A stretch of 15,627 nt of DNA from UBA2922 sp035352555 (lineage in GTDB: Bacteria > Bacillota > Clostridia > Oscillospirales > Oscillospiraceae): NCBI GenBank assembly GCA_035352555.1, contig DAOPXW010000045.1, positions 1-15,627 of the forward strand. Reading direction: 5' to 3'. Positions 1 to 7,699 of this stretch are shown piece by piece; the stretch's first letter is position 1; each line of letters opens with the position of its first letter. Position numbers and translations under genes: made by a program. Below the pieces are notes generated by a model. It searched no databases. It was not told where the DNA came from and saw nothing but the letters and a program-made list of their open reading frames with translations.

Positions 1-1598
1 ATCAGGGCGTGGAAAATGCCGATATCCGCGTCATTCTCCATTATGGCGCCGTCATGCTGGGGATCGCGGCGGTCGGCGCGGTTTCCGCCGTCATACGAAA
101 CTATTTTGCCAGCCGCACTTCCCAGACCATCGGCAAAGAGCTGCGGCATGATATGTACCGCAACGTCCAGCGGCTTTCCCTGGAGAACATCGACCGCCTG
201 CAGCCCGCCTCCATCATCACCCGCATCACCAACGACGTGACGCAGATTCAGGATTTCATCAACAGCATCATGCGCATGATGGTCAAAGCCCCCGTCACCT
301 GCATCGGCGCCATCGTCCTCATCATCCTGGAGACGCCCGGACAGGCGCCCGTCATCATCGCCATTGTCGTGATCGTGTCGCTCCTGATATTTGGGAACAT
401 AAAAATCGGCTACCCCAAATTCGGAACGGTGCAGAAGAAACTGGACAAACTGAACGGCGTCACAAGGGAGTTTTTATCCTCCGTGCGCGTGGTAAAGGCC
501 TTCAGCGCGGAAGAGGAGGAATCGGAGAAATTCGACGGGGCCTCGGTGGCTCTGGCCGCGGCGAACACTGCCGCGCTCCGCGTCATGGCCGTCTTTACCC
601 CGCTCATCAACCTCACGGTCAACCTCGGCATTGTGCTTCTTCTGTGGATTTCCCGAAATCAGCAATCGGCGCAGATCGGCAAGCTGATGGCCTCGGTCAA
701 CTACATGACCCAGGTCCTGTTCGCCGTAACCATGATCGCCAATGTCATCAACACCGCCGTCCGGGCCATGGCGTCCTCGGAGCGGATTCAGGAGGTTCTG
801 GACGAGAAGCCCGCGCAGCTTCAGCCCGCGAATCCGCTGACGCCCGAAATCCGCGGCGATATCCGCTTTGAAAACGTCTCCTTTGCCTATGCCGGCGCCG
901 GGAAAGAGGCCCTTCAAGGAATCAGCCTCCACATCCTGCCGGGGGAGACCATCGGCATCATCGGGCCGACGGGTTCCGGAAAGACCACCCTGGTCAATCT
1001 GATCCCCCGGTTTTACGACGTTACCGAAGGAAGCCTGCTCCTGGACGGCTGCGATGTGACGCGGCTCGAGGAAAAGCGGCTTCGGACGGCGGTGGCCGTC
1101 GTCCCCCAGAAAGCCCTGCTGTTCAGCGGCAGCATCCGCGACAACCTGCGCTGGGGCCGGGAGACCGCGGACGGCGCGGCTATCGAAGAAGCGGCGAAGC
1201 TCGCCTGCGCGGATTCCTTTATCGGGGAAACCGAAAACGGATACGACACCCTGCTGGGGCAGGGCGGCGTCAATCTTTCCGGCGGGCAGAAGCAGCGGCT
1301 GGCCCTGGCGCGCGCGCTGGTCCGCAAGCCGAAGGTGCTGATTCTCGACGACTGCACCAGCGCCCTGGACGCGCAGACCGAGGCCGGGGTGCTGCGCGGC
1401 CTGCACAAGCTTTCCGGCGAAACCACGGTGCTCCTGATCAGCCAGCGGATTTATACCGTCATGAAGGCCGACCGGATTCTGTGCCTGGCCGACGGCAGGA
1501 TTCAGGGCTTCGGCTCCCATGAGGAACTGATGGCGTCGTGCGCGCCCTATCGGGCGATCTATGAATCCCAGATCGGGGGTGAACACAATGGCCGATAG
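1..1598 (+). CDS. ABC exporter half-transporter, degenerate-site subunit (5' end outside window)
   Basis: This is a type I (multidrug/lipid-type) ABC exporter subunit with fused membrane and ATPase domains. Numbering from the GTG at 9 (529 aa): membrane domain about 10-255, then the nucleotide-binding domain with Walker A GPTGSGKT (319-326), Q-loop Q367, signature LSGGQ (423-427) and Walker B VLILDD (443-448). The catalytic glutamate is replaced by D448, and the H-loop histidine by Q479 (ISQR). Those two changes mark the degenerate-site partner of heterodimeric exporters such as TM287/TM288 and BmrC/BmrD. The frame is open to the window edge and the usual N-terminal first helix (about 40-60 residues) is missing, so the true start lies upstream and the GTG is probably not used. 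The 3' end overlaps the next gene by 11 bases, so the two are co-translated. The transported substrate cannot be told. Confidence 0.93.
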   Translation, partial: QGVENADIRVILHYGAVMLGIAAVGAVSAVIRNYFASRTSQTIGKELRHDMYRNVQRLSLENIDRLQPASIITRITNDVTQIQDFINSIMRMMVKAPVTCIGAIVLIILETPGQAPVIIAIVVIVSLLIFGNIKIGYPKFGTVQKKLDKLNGVTREFLSSVRVVKAFSAEEEESEKFDGASVALAAANTAALRVMAVFTPLINLTVNLGIVLLLWISRNQQSAQIGKLMASVNYMTQVLFAVTMIANVINTAVRAMASSERIQEVLDEKPAQLQPANPLTPEIRGDIRFENVSFAYAGAGKEALQGISLHILPGETIGIIGPTGSGKTTLVNLIPRFYDVTEGSLLLDGCDVTRLEEKRLRTAVAVVPQKALLFSGSIRDNLRWGRETADGAAIEEAAKLACADSFIGETENGYDTLLGQGGVNLSGGQKQRLALARALVRKPKVLILDDCTSALDAQTEAGVLRGLHKLSGETTVLLISQRIYTVMKADRILCLADGRIQGFGSHEELMASCAPYRAIYESQIGGEHNGR

Positions 1599-3399
1599 AA
1601 CTGTTCCGCCCGCCAATCTCAACGGGATCTCGCGCCCCGGGCGCGGCAGCGTCGTCGTAAAGCCGAAGAACATGAAAGGGACGCTGCGGAGGCTCCTGGA
1701 GCTGACAAAGGGGAACCGGAAGGGCCTGTGGCTGCTGCTCCTGTTATCCGCGCTCGGCTCCGCGGCCGCCATCCTCTCCCCGTATATCACCGGCAAGGCG
1801 GTCACCCTGATCAGCGGCGGCGACGCCGTCTCCTGGGTCCTTCTCTGCCTGATCGCGCTGTATGGCTGCGACTGGCTTGTCAAGTTCCTGCAGCAGTACC
1901 TGATGGCCTCGGTTGGGCAGCGCATCATTTGCGCCATCCGCAAAACGCTATTCGACAAGATCAAAAACCTGCCGCTGGTGTTCTTCGACCGGCGTCAGCA
2001 CGGCGAGCTGATGAGCCGGCTGACGAACGATGTGGACAATATCAGCACCACCATTTCAAACTCTCTGACCCTGCTGCTGACCTATAGCTTTACCATTGTC
2101 GGCATCCTCATCATGATGGTCTGCCTCAGCCCGGTCTTGACGCTGATCGCCCTCGTCGGGGTAGCGCTCATCTTCCTGCTGACGAAAATCGTCACAAAGC
2201 ACACCGGGAAGCTCTTTGCCGCGCAGCAAAAGAATCTGGGCATTCTGGACGGCCAGGTGGAGGAGAGCATTTCCGGGCTTCCCGTGGTCAAAGCCTTCTG
2301 CCGGGAAGCGCTCATGGAGCGGGAGTTTGAGGAAAAGAACGCCGCGCTGTGCAGGGTGTCGATCAAGGCCCTGATCTGGTCGGGCTATTTGATGCCGCTG
2401 ATGAATGTCATCAACAATCTGTGCTATCTCGCCATCGCGGTGTGCAGCGGCGTTTTGTTCGTGGCCGGCAAAATTACCGACATCGGCCTCATCACCAGCT
2501 TTCTGCTGTATGTGCGGCAGTTCACGCGCCCCTTTGTGGAGATCGCGAATATCTATAACAACTTCCAGACCGCGGTGGCCGGCGCCGAGCGCGTTTTTGA
2601 GATCCTCGACGAGCAGCCGGAGCCCGAGGATAAGCCCGATGCCTTCGGGCTGAAAAATCCGCGCGGCGACATTGAGCTGCGCCATGTGCGCTTCGGCTAT
2701 ACCCCGGAAAAGCCGGTGTTAAAGGATATCTCGCTGAAAATCCCCGCGGGGACTCAGGTCGCCATCGTGGGCCCCACCGGCTCCGGCAAGACGACCCTGA
2801 TCAATCTGCTGACGCGCTTTTATGATGTGACGGACGGCAGCATCACGCTGGACGGGCACGATCTGCGCGATTACAAAATGCGCGATCTGCGCGACGCTTT
2901 CAGCGTGGTTCTGCAGGATACCGCCCTGTTTGCGGAATCGGTGAAGGATAATATCTGCTACGGGCATGCCGACGCGGCGCCGGCGCAGATCCAGGCGGCC
3001 GCTTGCGTCGCCGGCGCGGACGGCTTCATTGCGCGCCTGCCCAACGGCTATGACACCGTTCTGGAACAGGGCGGCATGGAATTGTCCCAGGGGGAGCGTC
3101 AGCTGCTGACCATCGCCCGCGCGGTTCTCACCAACGCGCCCATCATGATATTGGATGAGGCCACCAGTTCTGTCGATACCGTGACCGAGCAGAAAATCCG
3201 CCGGGCCATGCTGCGCATCTGCGAAAACAGGACCTCCTTCATCATCGCGCACCGGCTCTCCACGATCCGCGATTCGGATTTGATCATCCTGATCGAGAAC
3301 GGCGAGATCGCGGAACAGGGGACGCACGGGACGCTGATGGCGCTTGACGGCAAATATGCCCTGATGTACCGGACACAGACAGGAAAACTGGCGGAGTAA
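1588..3399 (+). CDS. ABC exporter half-transporter, canonical-site subunit
   Basis: This is the partner half-transporter (603 aa). A cytoplasmic N-terminal tail of about 45 residues is followed by membrane helices (about 47-330) and an ATPase domain with Walker A GPTGSGKT (395-402), Q443, signature LSQGE (499-503), Walker B ILDEATSSVD with catalytic E524, and H-loop H555. The LSGGQ signature is altered here, while Walker B and the H-loop are intact. Paired with the upstream subunit this gives one canonical and one degenerate ATP site, as known for TM287/TM288-type heterodimers. I chose the ATG at 1588 because GGGGGTG at 1575-1581 sits 6 bases before it; an in-frame ATG at 1561 lacks such a site and would lengthen the overlap. 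Likely role: export of drugs, lipids or peptides across the cytoplasmic membrane; substrate unknown. Confidence 0.94.
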   Translation: MADRTVPPANLNGISRPGRGSVVVKPKNMKGTLRRLLELTKGNRKGLWLLLLLSALGSAAAILSPYITGKAVTLISGGDAVSWVLLCLIALYGCDWLVKFLQQYLMASVGQRIICAIRKTLFDKIKNLPLVFFDRRQHGELMSRLTNDVDNISTTISNSLTLLLTYSFTIVGILIMMVCLSPVLTLIALVGVALIFLLTKIVTKHTGKLFAAQQKNLGILDGQVEESISGLPVVKAFCREALMEREFEEKNAALCRVSIKALIWSGYLMPLMNVINNLCYLAIAVCSGVLFVAGKITDIGLITSFLLYVRQFTRPFVEIANIYNNFQTAVAGAERVFEILDEQPEPEDKPDAFGLKNPRGDIELRHVRFGYTPEKPVLKDISLKIPAGTQVAIVGPTGSGKTTLINLLTRFYDVTDGSITLDGHDLRDYKMRDLRDAFSVVLQDTALFAESVKDNICYGHADAAPAQIQAAACVAGADGFIARLPNGYDTVLEQGGMELSQGERQLLTIARAVLTNAPIMILDEATSSVDTVTEQKIRRAMLRICENRTSFIIAHRLSTIRDSDLIILIENGEIAEQGTHGTLMALDGKYALMYRTQTGKLAE

Positions 3400-3403
3400 C
3401 AAG

Positions 3404-3448
3404 AAAAAAGCCATCTGCGGAGCAGGGATGCTCCGCCAGATGGCTTTT
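3404..3448. terminator. Bidirectional terminator between convergent genes
   Basis: Arms at 3410-3424 and 3429-3444 pair over 15 bp with one bulged C (3436) and a GGGA loop. Six A's flank the 5' side and four T's the 3' side, so it can end both the ABC operon (+) and the reductase operon (-). A smaller hairpin at 3452-3468 (CTGCCT, loop GAATC, AGGCAG) lies between it and the reductase stop codon and would be transcribed first on the minus strand. Confidence 0.85.
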
Positions 3449-3480
3449 CGCCTGCCTGAATCAGGCAGTGATTCGCTTTT

Positions 3481-4689
3481 TTACTCCAGATACTCGCCGG
3501 GGACCTCCAGCGTCACGTCGGAGATGGGGAAGCTGGAGCAGGGGTGGATGTAACCGAACTGCGCGTCGGCCCAGCGGCGGCCGTCGGTCTTTTCGGGGAT
3601 GAACACCTCGCCCGCGAGGAGCCGGGAGCGGCACCAGCCGCATTCGCCCGACCGGCAGCGGGACGGGGCCCGGATGCCTGCCCGCTCCATGGCCACGAGC
3701 AGCGGCTCGTTCGCCGCGGCGGGGACGGCAGCTTCCCTGCCGCAGACGATCACCTTCGCCGTAAAGCTCCGGTCCTTCATCTCCTGCGGGTAGCCGGGCT
3801 GGTTCCAGGGGTCCTTGATGGCGCCGAAGAGCTCCCGCCGGACGAATTTCTGCCGCAGGCCCAGCTGTGCGATCTCCCCGTCGAGGAAGTTATACATGGC
3901 CTGGGGGCCGCACATGAAGATGCTGTACGCCCCGCCGCCGCCGTATTTCCGGATGAGCTCCGTGGTAATGAAGCCGTGCTCGTATCCCTCGCGCGTCTCG
4001 TCCGAGAGGACGTGGACCACATGCACCTTCGGGCACGCCGCGCAGACCTCGTCCAGCTCCTTTTTATAAACGATGCCCTCCGCCGTGCGGGAGCCGAACA
4101 GGATGGTGAGGTCGAAATCCTCAATCCCGTCCCGGATGGCGTAGGCCATGCCCATGAAGGGCGTGATGCCGCTGCCGCCCGCCAGGGCCACGACCTTTTT
4201 CGCGTCCCGCAGCGGCTCGTAATACAGATTGCCCTGGGGCCCGGAGACGGCGACCTCCTGCCCCACCGTCCAGTGATCCTGGATATACGGGGACACGAAG
4301 CCCGCGTCGTCCCGCTTCACCGTGATGTGATAGCAGCCGTTTTCCGCCCAGGCGGGGGAGGAGCACAGGGAATAGGAGCGCGTGGTGCGGGTATTCCCGA
4401 TCTCCACGCCCACGGACAGGTACTGTCCGGCGCGGAAGGGGGCAAGCGCGCCGCCGTCCGCGGATTTCAGGACAATGGTTTTGGCGTCCGCGCCGTTTTG
4501 GCGGATTTCCGCCACCTTCACCAGCTGTTTCTCCGGGTGCAGGAATTTGGCTTTCTCGTTGGTGGTCAGCTTTTCGGGCAGCGGCGTCGCGGGGGAGGCC
4601 GCGATGGCCGCCGCGCGGTCTTTGGCCAGATTCTTGAATTTCAGCATATCCAGCTTGCCGATCAGGCCCACTTTTACATTCAGCGCCAT
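3481..4689 (-). CDS. Flavin- and NAD(P)-binding reductase with C-terminal [2Fe-2S] ferredoxin domain
   Basis: 402 aa, predicted soluble. After a poorly conserved N-terminal stretch (1-55) comes a ferredoxin-reductase FAD domain with the flavin motif RSYS (104-107), then an NAD(P) domain with GGSGITPFMG (171-180) and the CGP motif (260-262). Last is a plant-type ferredoxin domain with four cysteines, C345, C350, C353 and C384 (CX4CX2CX30C). The order FNR-ferredoxin is that of flavohaem-like and hybrid-cluster-protein reductases and of class IA-type oxygenase reductases, which move electrons from NAD(P)H through flavin to an iron-sulfur cluster and on to a partner. The gene starts 1 base after the stop of the CrtI-like oxidoreductase gene, with its ribosome binding site AGGAGGG (4698-4704) inside the end of that gene. 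The CrtI-like protein is therefore the obvious partner. The physiological direction and final substrate are unknown. Confidence 0.9.
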   Translation of the reverse strand: MALNVKVGLIGKLDMLKFKNLAKDRAAAIAASPATPLPEKLTTNEKAKFLHPEKQLVKVAEIRQNGADAKTIVLKSADGGALAPFRAGQYLSVGVEIGNTRTTRSYSLCSSPAWAENGCYHITVKRDDAGFVSPYIQDHWTVGQEVAVSGPQGNLYYEPLRDAKKVVALAGGSGITPFMGMAYAIRDGIEDFDLTILFGSRTAEGIVYKKELDEVCAACPKVHVVHVLSDETREGYEHGFITTELIRKYGGGGAYSIFMCGPQAMYNFLDGEIAQLGLRQKFVRRELFGAIKDPWNQPGYPQEMKDRSFTAKVIVCGREAAVPAAANEPLLVAMERAGIRAPSRCRSGECGWCRSRLLAGEVFIPEKTDGRRWADAQFGYIHPCSSFPISDVTLEVPGEYLE

Positions 4690-4690
4690 G

Positions 4691-6226
4691 TCACATACCC
4701 TCCTCTGCCTTTATATCGCCCAGCGTCAGCAGGCCCATCAGGTTGCCGGAGAAAAACGCGGAGTTGAAGCCGTCGCCCCGGATGCTGGACGCGCCGCAGA
4801 ATTTCAGTCCCTTGATGGGATACTCGGTACGCACCATCATCATGCGGGCCATCATGGCGTCCCAGTCGCGCAGCTCATAGCCGTACGCCGCGCCCTGGGG
4901 CACGTTGGCGTAGCGGCAGAAGGTCCAGGGCGTGGCGATGGAGATCTCCTCGATGGCGTCCCGGACTTTGATGCCGGTCTTTTCCTCGAACCAGCCGATC
5001 ATGCCGTCGGCGACCTTTTCCTTCACGCCGAAGTAGTCCTTCGGCTCGATCTCGCCCCAGCAGTCCTCCATATAGGTGCTGGTGAGGGACAGCATGCAGG
5101 TGCCCGCCGGGGAGGCGTTGGGGTTCACCACGTTATAGCACAGGGCGATGTTATACCTGTTGGTCTCGATCCTTTTGAGGCTCTCGTATTCCTTCACGCT
5201 GTTTGCCGTCTGCGGCAGGAAGTAGCTGTAATCCCGGATGCCCAGCTCCTCCGCCGTCTTGTCGAGGCCCAGATACACCACGAACATGCGGGCGGAGTAG
5301 CGCCGCGCGTTGGCCAGCTTGATTTCCCGTTCGGGAATTTTGTCTTTCGGGATCAGGTCCATATAGGCCATGGTGGGGTTGCCGTTACAGATGACATGGC
5401 GCGTTTCGATGTCCCCCTGGGTGGTTTTCACGCCGGAGATATGGTCGCCGTCAAACAGGAATTCCGTGGCCGTGCAGTTAAACCAGCACTCGCCGCCCAT
5501 GGCGCGGAAGCGCTCCACAAGTCCTGTGGTGATCTGGTTGCTGGTGCGGTCGGGGATATAGGCGCCGAGGTAAACATAGAGGTTCACCATGTTGGCGTAC
5601 TGCATGAAGCTCAAGTGGTCGGCGTCCACGCCCAGATAGCCCCAGTAGGTGTTCAGGATGTCCTGCGCCGTGCCCGGCATTTTGAGGGCTTTCAGCACCT
5701 TGTTCACCGGATAGCCCGCCGTGCGCAGGAAGTTGGGGTAGTGCTCCTGCATGTAGGCGGAGTCCACATGTCCCGCGGCGTCCGTCATGTAGTGTCCGGC
5801 GTCCAGCGTCTCCTCGCTCAGGTCGAAGAAATCCGTGACGGACTTTTTGCAGCCGGGCACCAGCTCCTCCATCTTGTTGATAAAGTTCTCCCGCCCGGAG
5901 GGGAGCGTGGCGTCGATGGGGCTGCCGTCACTGGCGGTGGTGATGACCCGGAAATTGTCCGGCACCCGGTGCCAGGGGATATCCAGCCCGAAGTCGTCCA
6001 CCAGCATTTTCCGCGCGCCGCCGGGGTTTTCGGCGCTGCCCAGCTCGCACAGCTCGTGCAGCGCGGTCTCGAATTCAAAGCGCCCGCGCCGGAAGCTGGT
6101 CGCGACGCCGCCGGGCAGGTTGTGCCGCTCCAGGAGCAGCGTCTTTTTTCCGGCCTTCGCCAGCCGGCAGGCCGCGGTAAGGCCGCCGTTGCCCGCGCCG
6201 ATGACGACCGCGTCAAATTTTGGCAT
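4691..6226 (-). CDS. CrtI/phytoene-desaturase-like FAD-dependent oxidoreductase
   Basis: 511 aa. The N-terminus carries a Rossmann FAD motif (GAGNGG, 10-15) followed by LLLERHNLPGG, as in carotenoid desaturase/isomerase and retinol-saturase-like flavoproteins. The C-terminal FAD signature region (about 473-505) is FCGASSIRGDGFNSAFFSG, differing from the usual GG..HPGGG form of true phytoene desaturases. No prenyltransferase or phytoene synthase gene is nearby, so carotenoid synthesis is unlikely. The family oxidises, reduces or isomerises C=C bonds in hydrophobic or conjugated substrates; which reaction occurs here is not visible. The ATG at 6226 has a strong AAGGAGG (6235-6241) 8 bases upstream. 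It is first in a two-gene unit with the [2Fe-2S] reductase and divergent from a GntR regulator, with an operator in its leader. Confidence 0.88.
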   Translation of the reverse strand: MPKFDAVVIGAGNGGLTAACRLAKAGKKTLLLERHNLPGGVATSFRRGRFEFETALHELCELGSAENPGGARKMLVDDFGLDIPWHRVPDNFRVITTASDGSPIDATLPSGRENFINKMEELVPGCKKSVTDFFDLSEETLDAGHYMTDAAGHVDSAYMQEHYPNFLRTAGYPVNKVLKALKMPGTAQDILNTYWGYLGVDADHLSFMQYANMVNLYVYLGAYIPDRTSNQITTGLVERFRAMGGECWFNCTATEFLFDGDHISGVKTTQGDIETRHVICNGNPTMAYMDLIPKDKIPEREIKLANARRYSARMFVVYLGLDKTAEELGIRDYSYFLPQTANSVKEYESLKRIETNRYNIALCYNVVNPNASPAGTCMLSLTSTYMEDCWGEIEPKDYFGVKEKVADGMIGWFEEKTGIKVRDAIEEISIATPWTFCRYANVPQGAAYGYELRDWDAMMARMMMVRTEYPIKGLKFCGASSIRGDGFNSAFFSGNLMGLLTLGDIKAEEGM

Positions 6227-6254
6227 AAGCGATTCCTCCTTATTCGCAATTCTG

Positions 6255-6265
6255 TGGTATTACCA
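6255..6265. promoter_or_regulatory. Predicted FadR/GntR-type operator in the oxidoreductase leader
   Basis: TGGTATTACCA is a perfect 11-base palindrome (central T) matching the TGGTNNNACCA core known for FadR-subfamily GntR regulators. It lies about 11-21 bases downstream of the predicted minus-strand start site, where bound repressor would block the polymerase. A sister site lies at 6406-6416. Assignment to the adjacent regulator is inferred. Confidence 0.8.
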
Positions 6266-6282
6266 GTATTCCTGCTGACTCC

Positions 6283-6311
6283 GTTATAGCATCCGCCGAT
6301 TCCTACTGCAA
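6283..6311 (-). promoter_or_regulatory. Predicted sigma-A promoter for the oxidoreductase operon
   Basis: Reading the minus strand: -35 TTGCAG (6306-6311), 17-base spacer, -10 TATAAC (6283-6288). The predicted transcript begins near 6276 and has a leader of about 50 bases that includes the operator and the ribosome binding site. Confidence 0.65.
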
Positions 6312-6361
6312 GGTTATTCAAAGTTTCCCCGAATAATTCAGCGTATTTTCGGTTTTTCCCC

Positions 6362-6390
6362 TTGACATTACAGCAGATTGGCAGTATTTT
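6362..6390 (+). promoter_or_regulatory. Predicted sigma-A promoter for the GntR regulator
   Basis: -35 TTGACA (6362-6367, consensus), 17-base spacer, -10 TATTTT (6385-6390). The predicted start site is near 6397. The operator at 6406-6416 then falls at about +10, predicting repression of the regulator's own gene. Confidence 0.75.
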
Positions 6391-6405
6391 CACAATAGTT
6401 GTATT

Positions 6406-6416
6406 TGGTAATACCA
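6406..6416. promoter_or_regulatory. Predicted FadR/GntR-type operator in the regulator leader
   Basis: TGGTAATACCA is a perfect palindrome around a central A and has the same TGGTA...TACCA half-sites as the copy at 6255-6265. It sits about 10-20 bases after the regulator's predicted start site. Confidence 0.8.
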
Positions 6417-6444
6417 GATGATCCTGCGGATTTGGAGGCGGGTT

Positions 6445-7149
6445 ATGGGCTTTTCAAAAATCACGACGCTGTCGCTGACGGAGCTTTTCGTGCAGCAGAT
6501 TGAAAACATGATCCTTTCGGGCGAGCTGCGGGTGGGCGAGCGGCTGCCCGCGGCGCGCGACCTGTGCGTGAAGATGGACGTGAGCAGGCCGGTGATCTCC
6601 GCGGGACTGGTGGAGCTGGAGAAGATGGGCTTTGTGGAAATCCAGCCGCGTCAGGGCGTCTTTGTCAGCGATTACCGCCGCCGGGGCACCATGGAGACGC
6701 TGGTGGCCATCATGCGCTACAACGGCGGCGCGCTGCGGCAGAACGAGGTCCGCTCCCTGCTGGAGACCCGGGAGGCCATGGAGTGCCTCTGCCTGCGGCT
6801 GGCGATCCAGCGCGCTTCCGATGCGGAGCTTGAGACGCTGGAGCCCATTCTGGAGAGCATCCGCACTTCCGCCGACAGCGACGAGGCCGCGGAGCGGACC
6901 TTCCGCTTTCACCACGAGCTGGCGGTGCTCTCTGGCAACGTGCTCATGCCGCTGATGTACTATTCTTTCCGGCCCCAGAGCGTCCATCTCTGGGGGCTGT
7001 ACTGCAAGCGCGGCGGCATCGCCCCGCTGTATGAGATCAAACTGCGGCTGTATACGGCGCTGCTCAACCGCGACACCGGGGAGGCCATCACGCAGACCCA
7101 CGAGGTCCTCTCCCGCGCCATCGCCGAGCTGTCCTTCTACGGGGCGTAA
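6445..7149 (+). CDS. GntR-family transcriptional regulator, FadR (FCD) subfamily
   Basis: 234 aa. The N-terminal winged helix-turn-helix spans about 8-78 (GERLPAARDL, then SRPVISAGLVELEKMGFVE, and the wing RQGVFVSDY). The C-terminal helical ligand domain, about 95-230, resembles FCD (FHHELAVLSGN at 155-165, H219 near the end). Of the metal ligands usual in FCD domains, the Asp before the first FH and one middle His are not obvious, so ligand binding may be metal-free as in E. coli FadR. I chose the ATG at 6445 because GGAGG (6434-6438) lies 6 bases upstream; the in-frame ATG at 6418 abuts the operator and has no ribosome binding site. It is divergent from the oxidoreductase pair, and paired TGGTNNNACCA sites suggest it represses both itself and that pair. 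FCD regulators usually sense organic acids or acyl compounds; the ligand here is unknown. Confidence 0.9.
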   Translation: MGFSKITTLSLTELFVQQIENMILSGELRVGERLPAARDLCVKMDVSRPVISAGLVELEKMGFVEIQPRQGVFVSDYRRRGTMETLVAIMRYNGGALRQNEVRSLLETREAMECLCLRLAIQRASDAELETLEPILESIRTSADSDEAAERTFRFHHELAVLSGNVLMPLMYYSFRPQSVHLWGLYCKRGGIAPLYEIKLRLYTALLNRDTGEAITQTHEVLSRAIAELSFYGA

Positions 7150-7165
7150 TCAAAAAATGAAAATA

Positions 7166-7215
7166 CCGCCCCCGGAGCGGTCAGAGTGCTTTTGCTCTGT
7201 CTGCTCCGGGGGCGG
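7166..7215. terminator. Large GC-rich hairpin between convergent genes, likely bidirectional terminator
   Basis: CCGCCCCCGGAGC (7166-7178) pairs perfectly over 13 bp with 7203-7215. Inside it, CAGAG (7182-7186) pairs with CTCTG (7195-7199) around a TGCTTTTG loop. On the minus strand the hairpin is followed by a T-rich run (complement of 7151-7164), so it best terminates the GtrA operon. On the plus strand the trailing T run is poor. Confidence 0.75.
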
Positions 7216-7246
7216 CATATCCGCGAAAGTGGGGTGGCGCTTTTCG

Positions 7247-7687
7247 TTATTCCGTTTCCTTTTCGGCGTTCTTTTTCGCCAGGGCGTTGGTATCCAGGCT
7301 TTTGCCGAACACGAAGAACCGATCGTAGAGAAATTCCAGCACGAAATTCGCGGCCATGTTCAGGCCCGTCACCAGATAGTCGTTCCAGCCCAGCGACTCG
7401 GCCAGATAGTTGCCCAGGATGGTGGACGCCGGCGTGAACACGCAGTAGAAGGCGAACACCTTGGCCATGGCCACGGGGACGTTGGACGCCGAGCGGAAGG
7501 TATAGCGCCGGTTGAGGGTGAAATTCCACAGCACGGACAGCACCAGCGCGATGAGATACCGCGGCCAGTAGCTCCAGTCGGTGAGCTCCAGCAGGGAGAA
7601 GGAGCCCAGCTCGATGGCGCCGGCGGAGACGGAAAACAGCAGGAATTTGACGGAGCGCATCAGCTCCTTGTGTCCGCTGGATTTCAT
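7247..7687 (-). CDS. GtrA-family small membrane protein
   Basis: 146 aa with four predicted membrane helices (about 13-34, 42-58, 74-95, 103-121). It carries the family's typical WNFTLNRRYTF motif (54-64) after helix 2 and LYDRFFVF (120-127) after helix 4, plus a charged Lys/Glu-rich tail. GtrA proteins are linked to cell-surface polysaccharide or teichoic-acid glycosylation, often proposed to help flip lipid-linked sugars; a biochemical role is not settled. The ATG at 7687 is preceded by GAGGAGGG with about 6 bases spacing, and the gene starts 12 bases after the kinase stop, so it is the last gene of the aminotransferase-aldolase-kinase operon. That is an odd place for it, as no glycosyltransferase is nearby. 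Confidence 0.87.
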   Translation of the reverse strand: MKSSGHKELMRSVKFLLFSVSAGAIELGSFSLLELTDWSYWPRYLIALVLSVLWNFTLNRRYTFRSASNVPVAMAKVFAFYCVFTPASTILGNYLAESLGWNDYLVTGLNMAANFVLEFLYDRFFVFGKSLDTNALAKKNAEKETE

Positions 7688-7699
7688 GGCGTACCCTCC

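Noticed and set aside
474..1964. Long minus-strand open frame (496 codons) across the ABC transporter genes
   Set aside because: It lies antisense to two clearly conserved genes, gives a protein with no recognisable motif, and is explained by high GC at third positions.
4691..6226. Calling the FAD oxidoreductase a phytoene desaturase (crtI)
   Set aside because: The C-terminal signature differs from true desaturases and no carotenoid genes are nearby.
3544..6289. Long plus-strand open frames opposite the reductase and oxidoreductase genes
   Set aside because: These are antisense shadows: translations are rich in His, Gly and Arg with no family motif, while the minus-strand proteins carry full FAD, NAD and [2Fe-2S] motifs.
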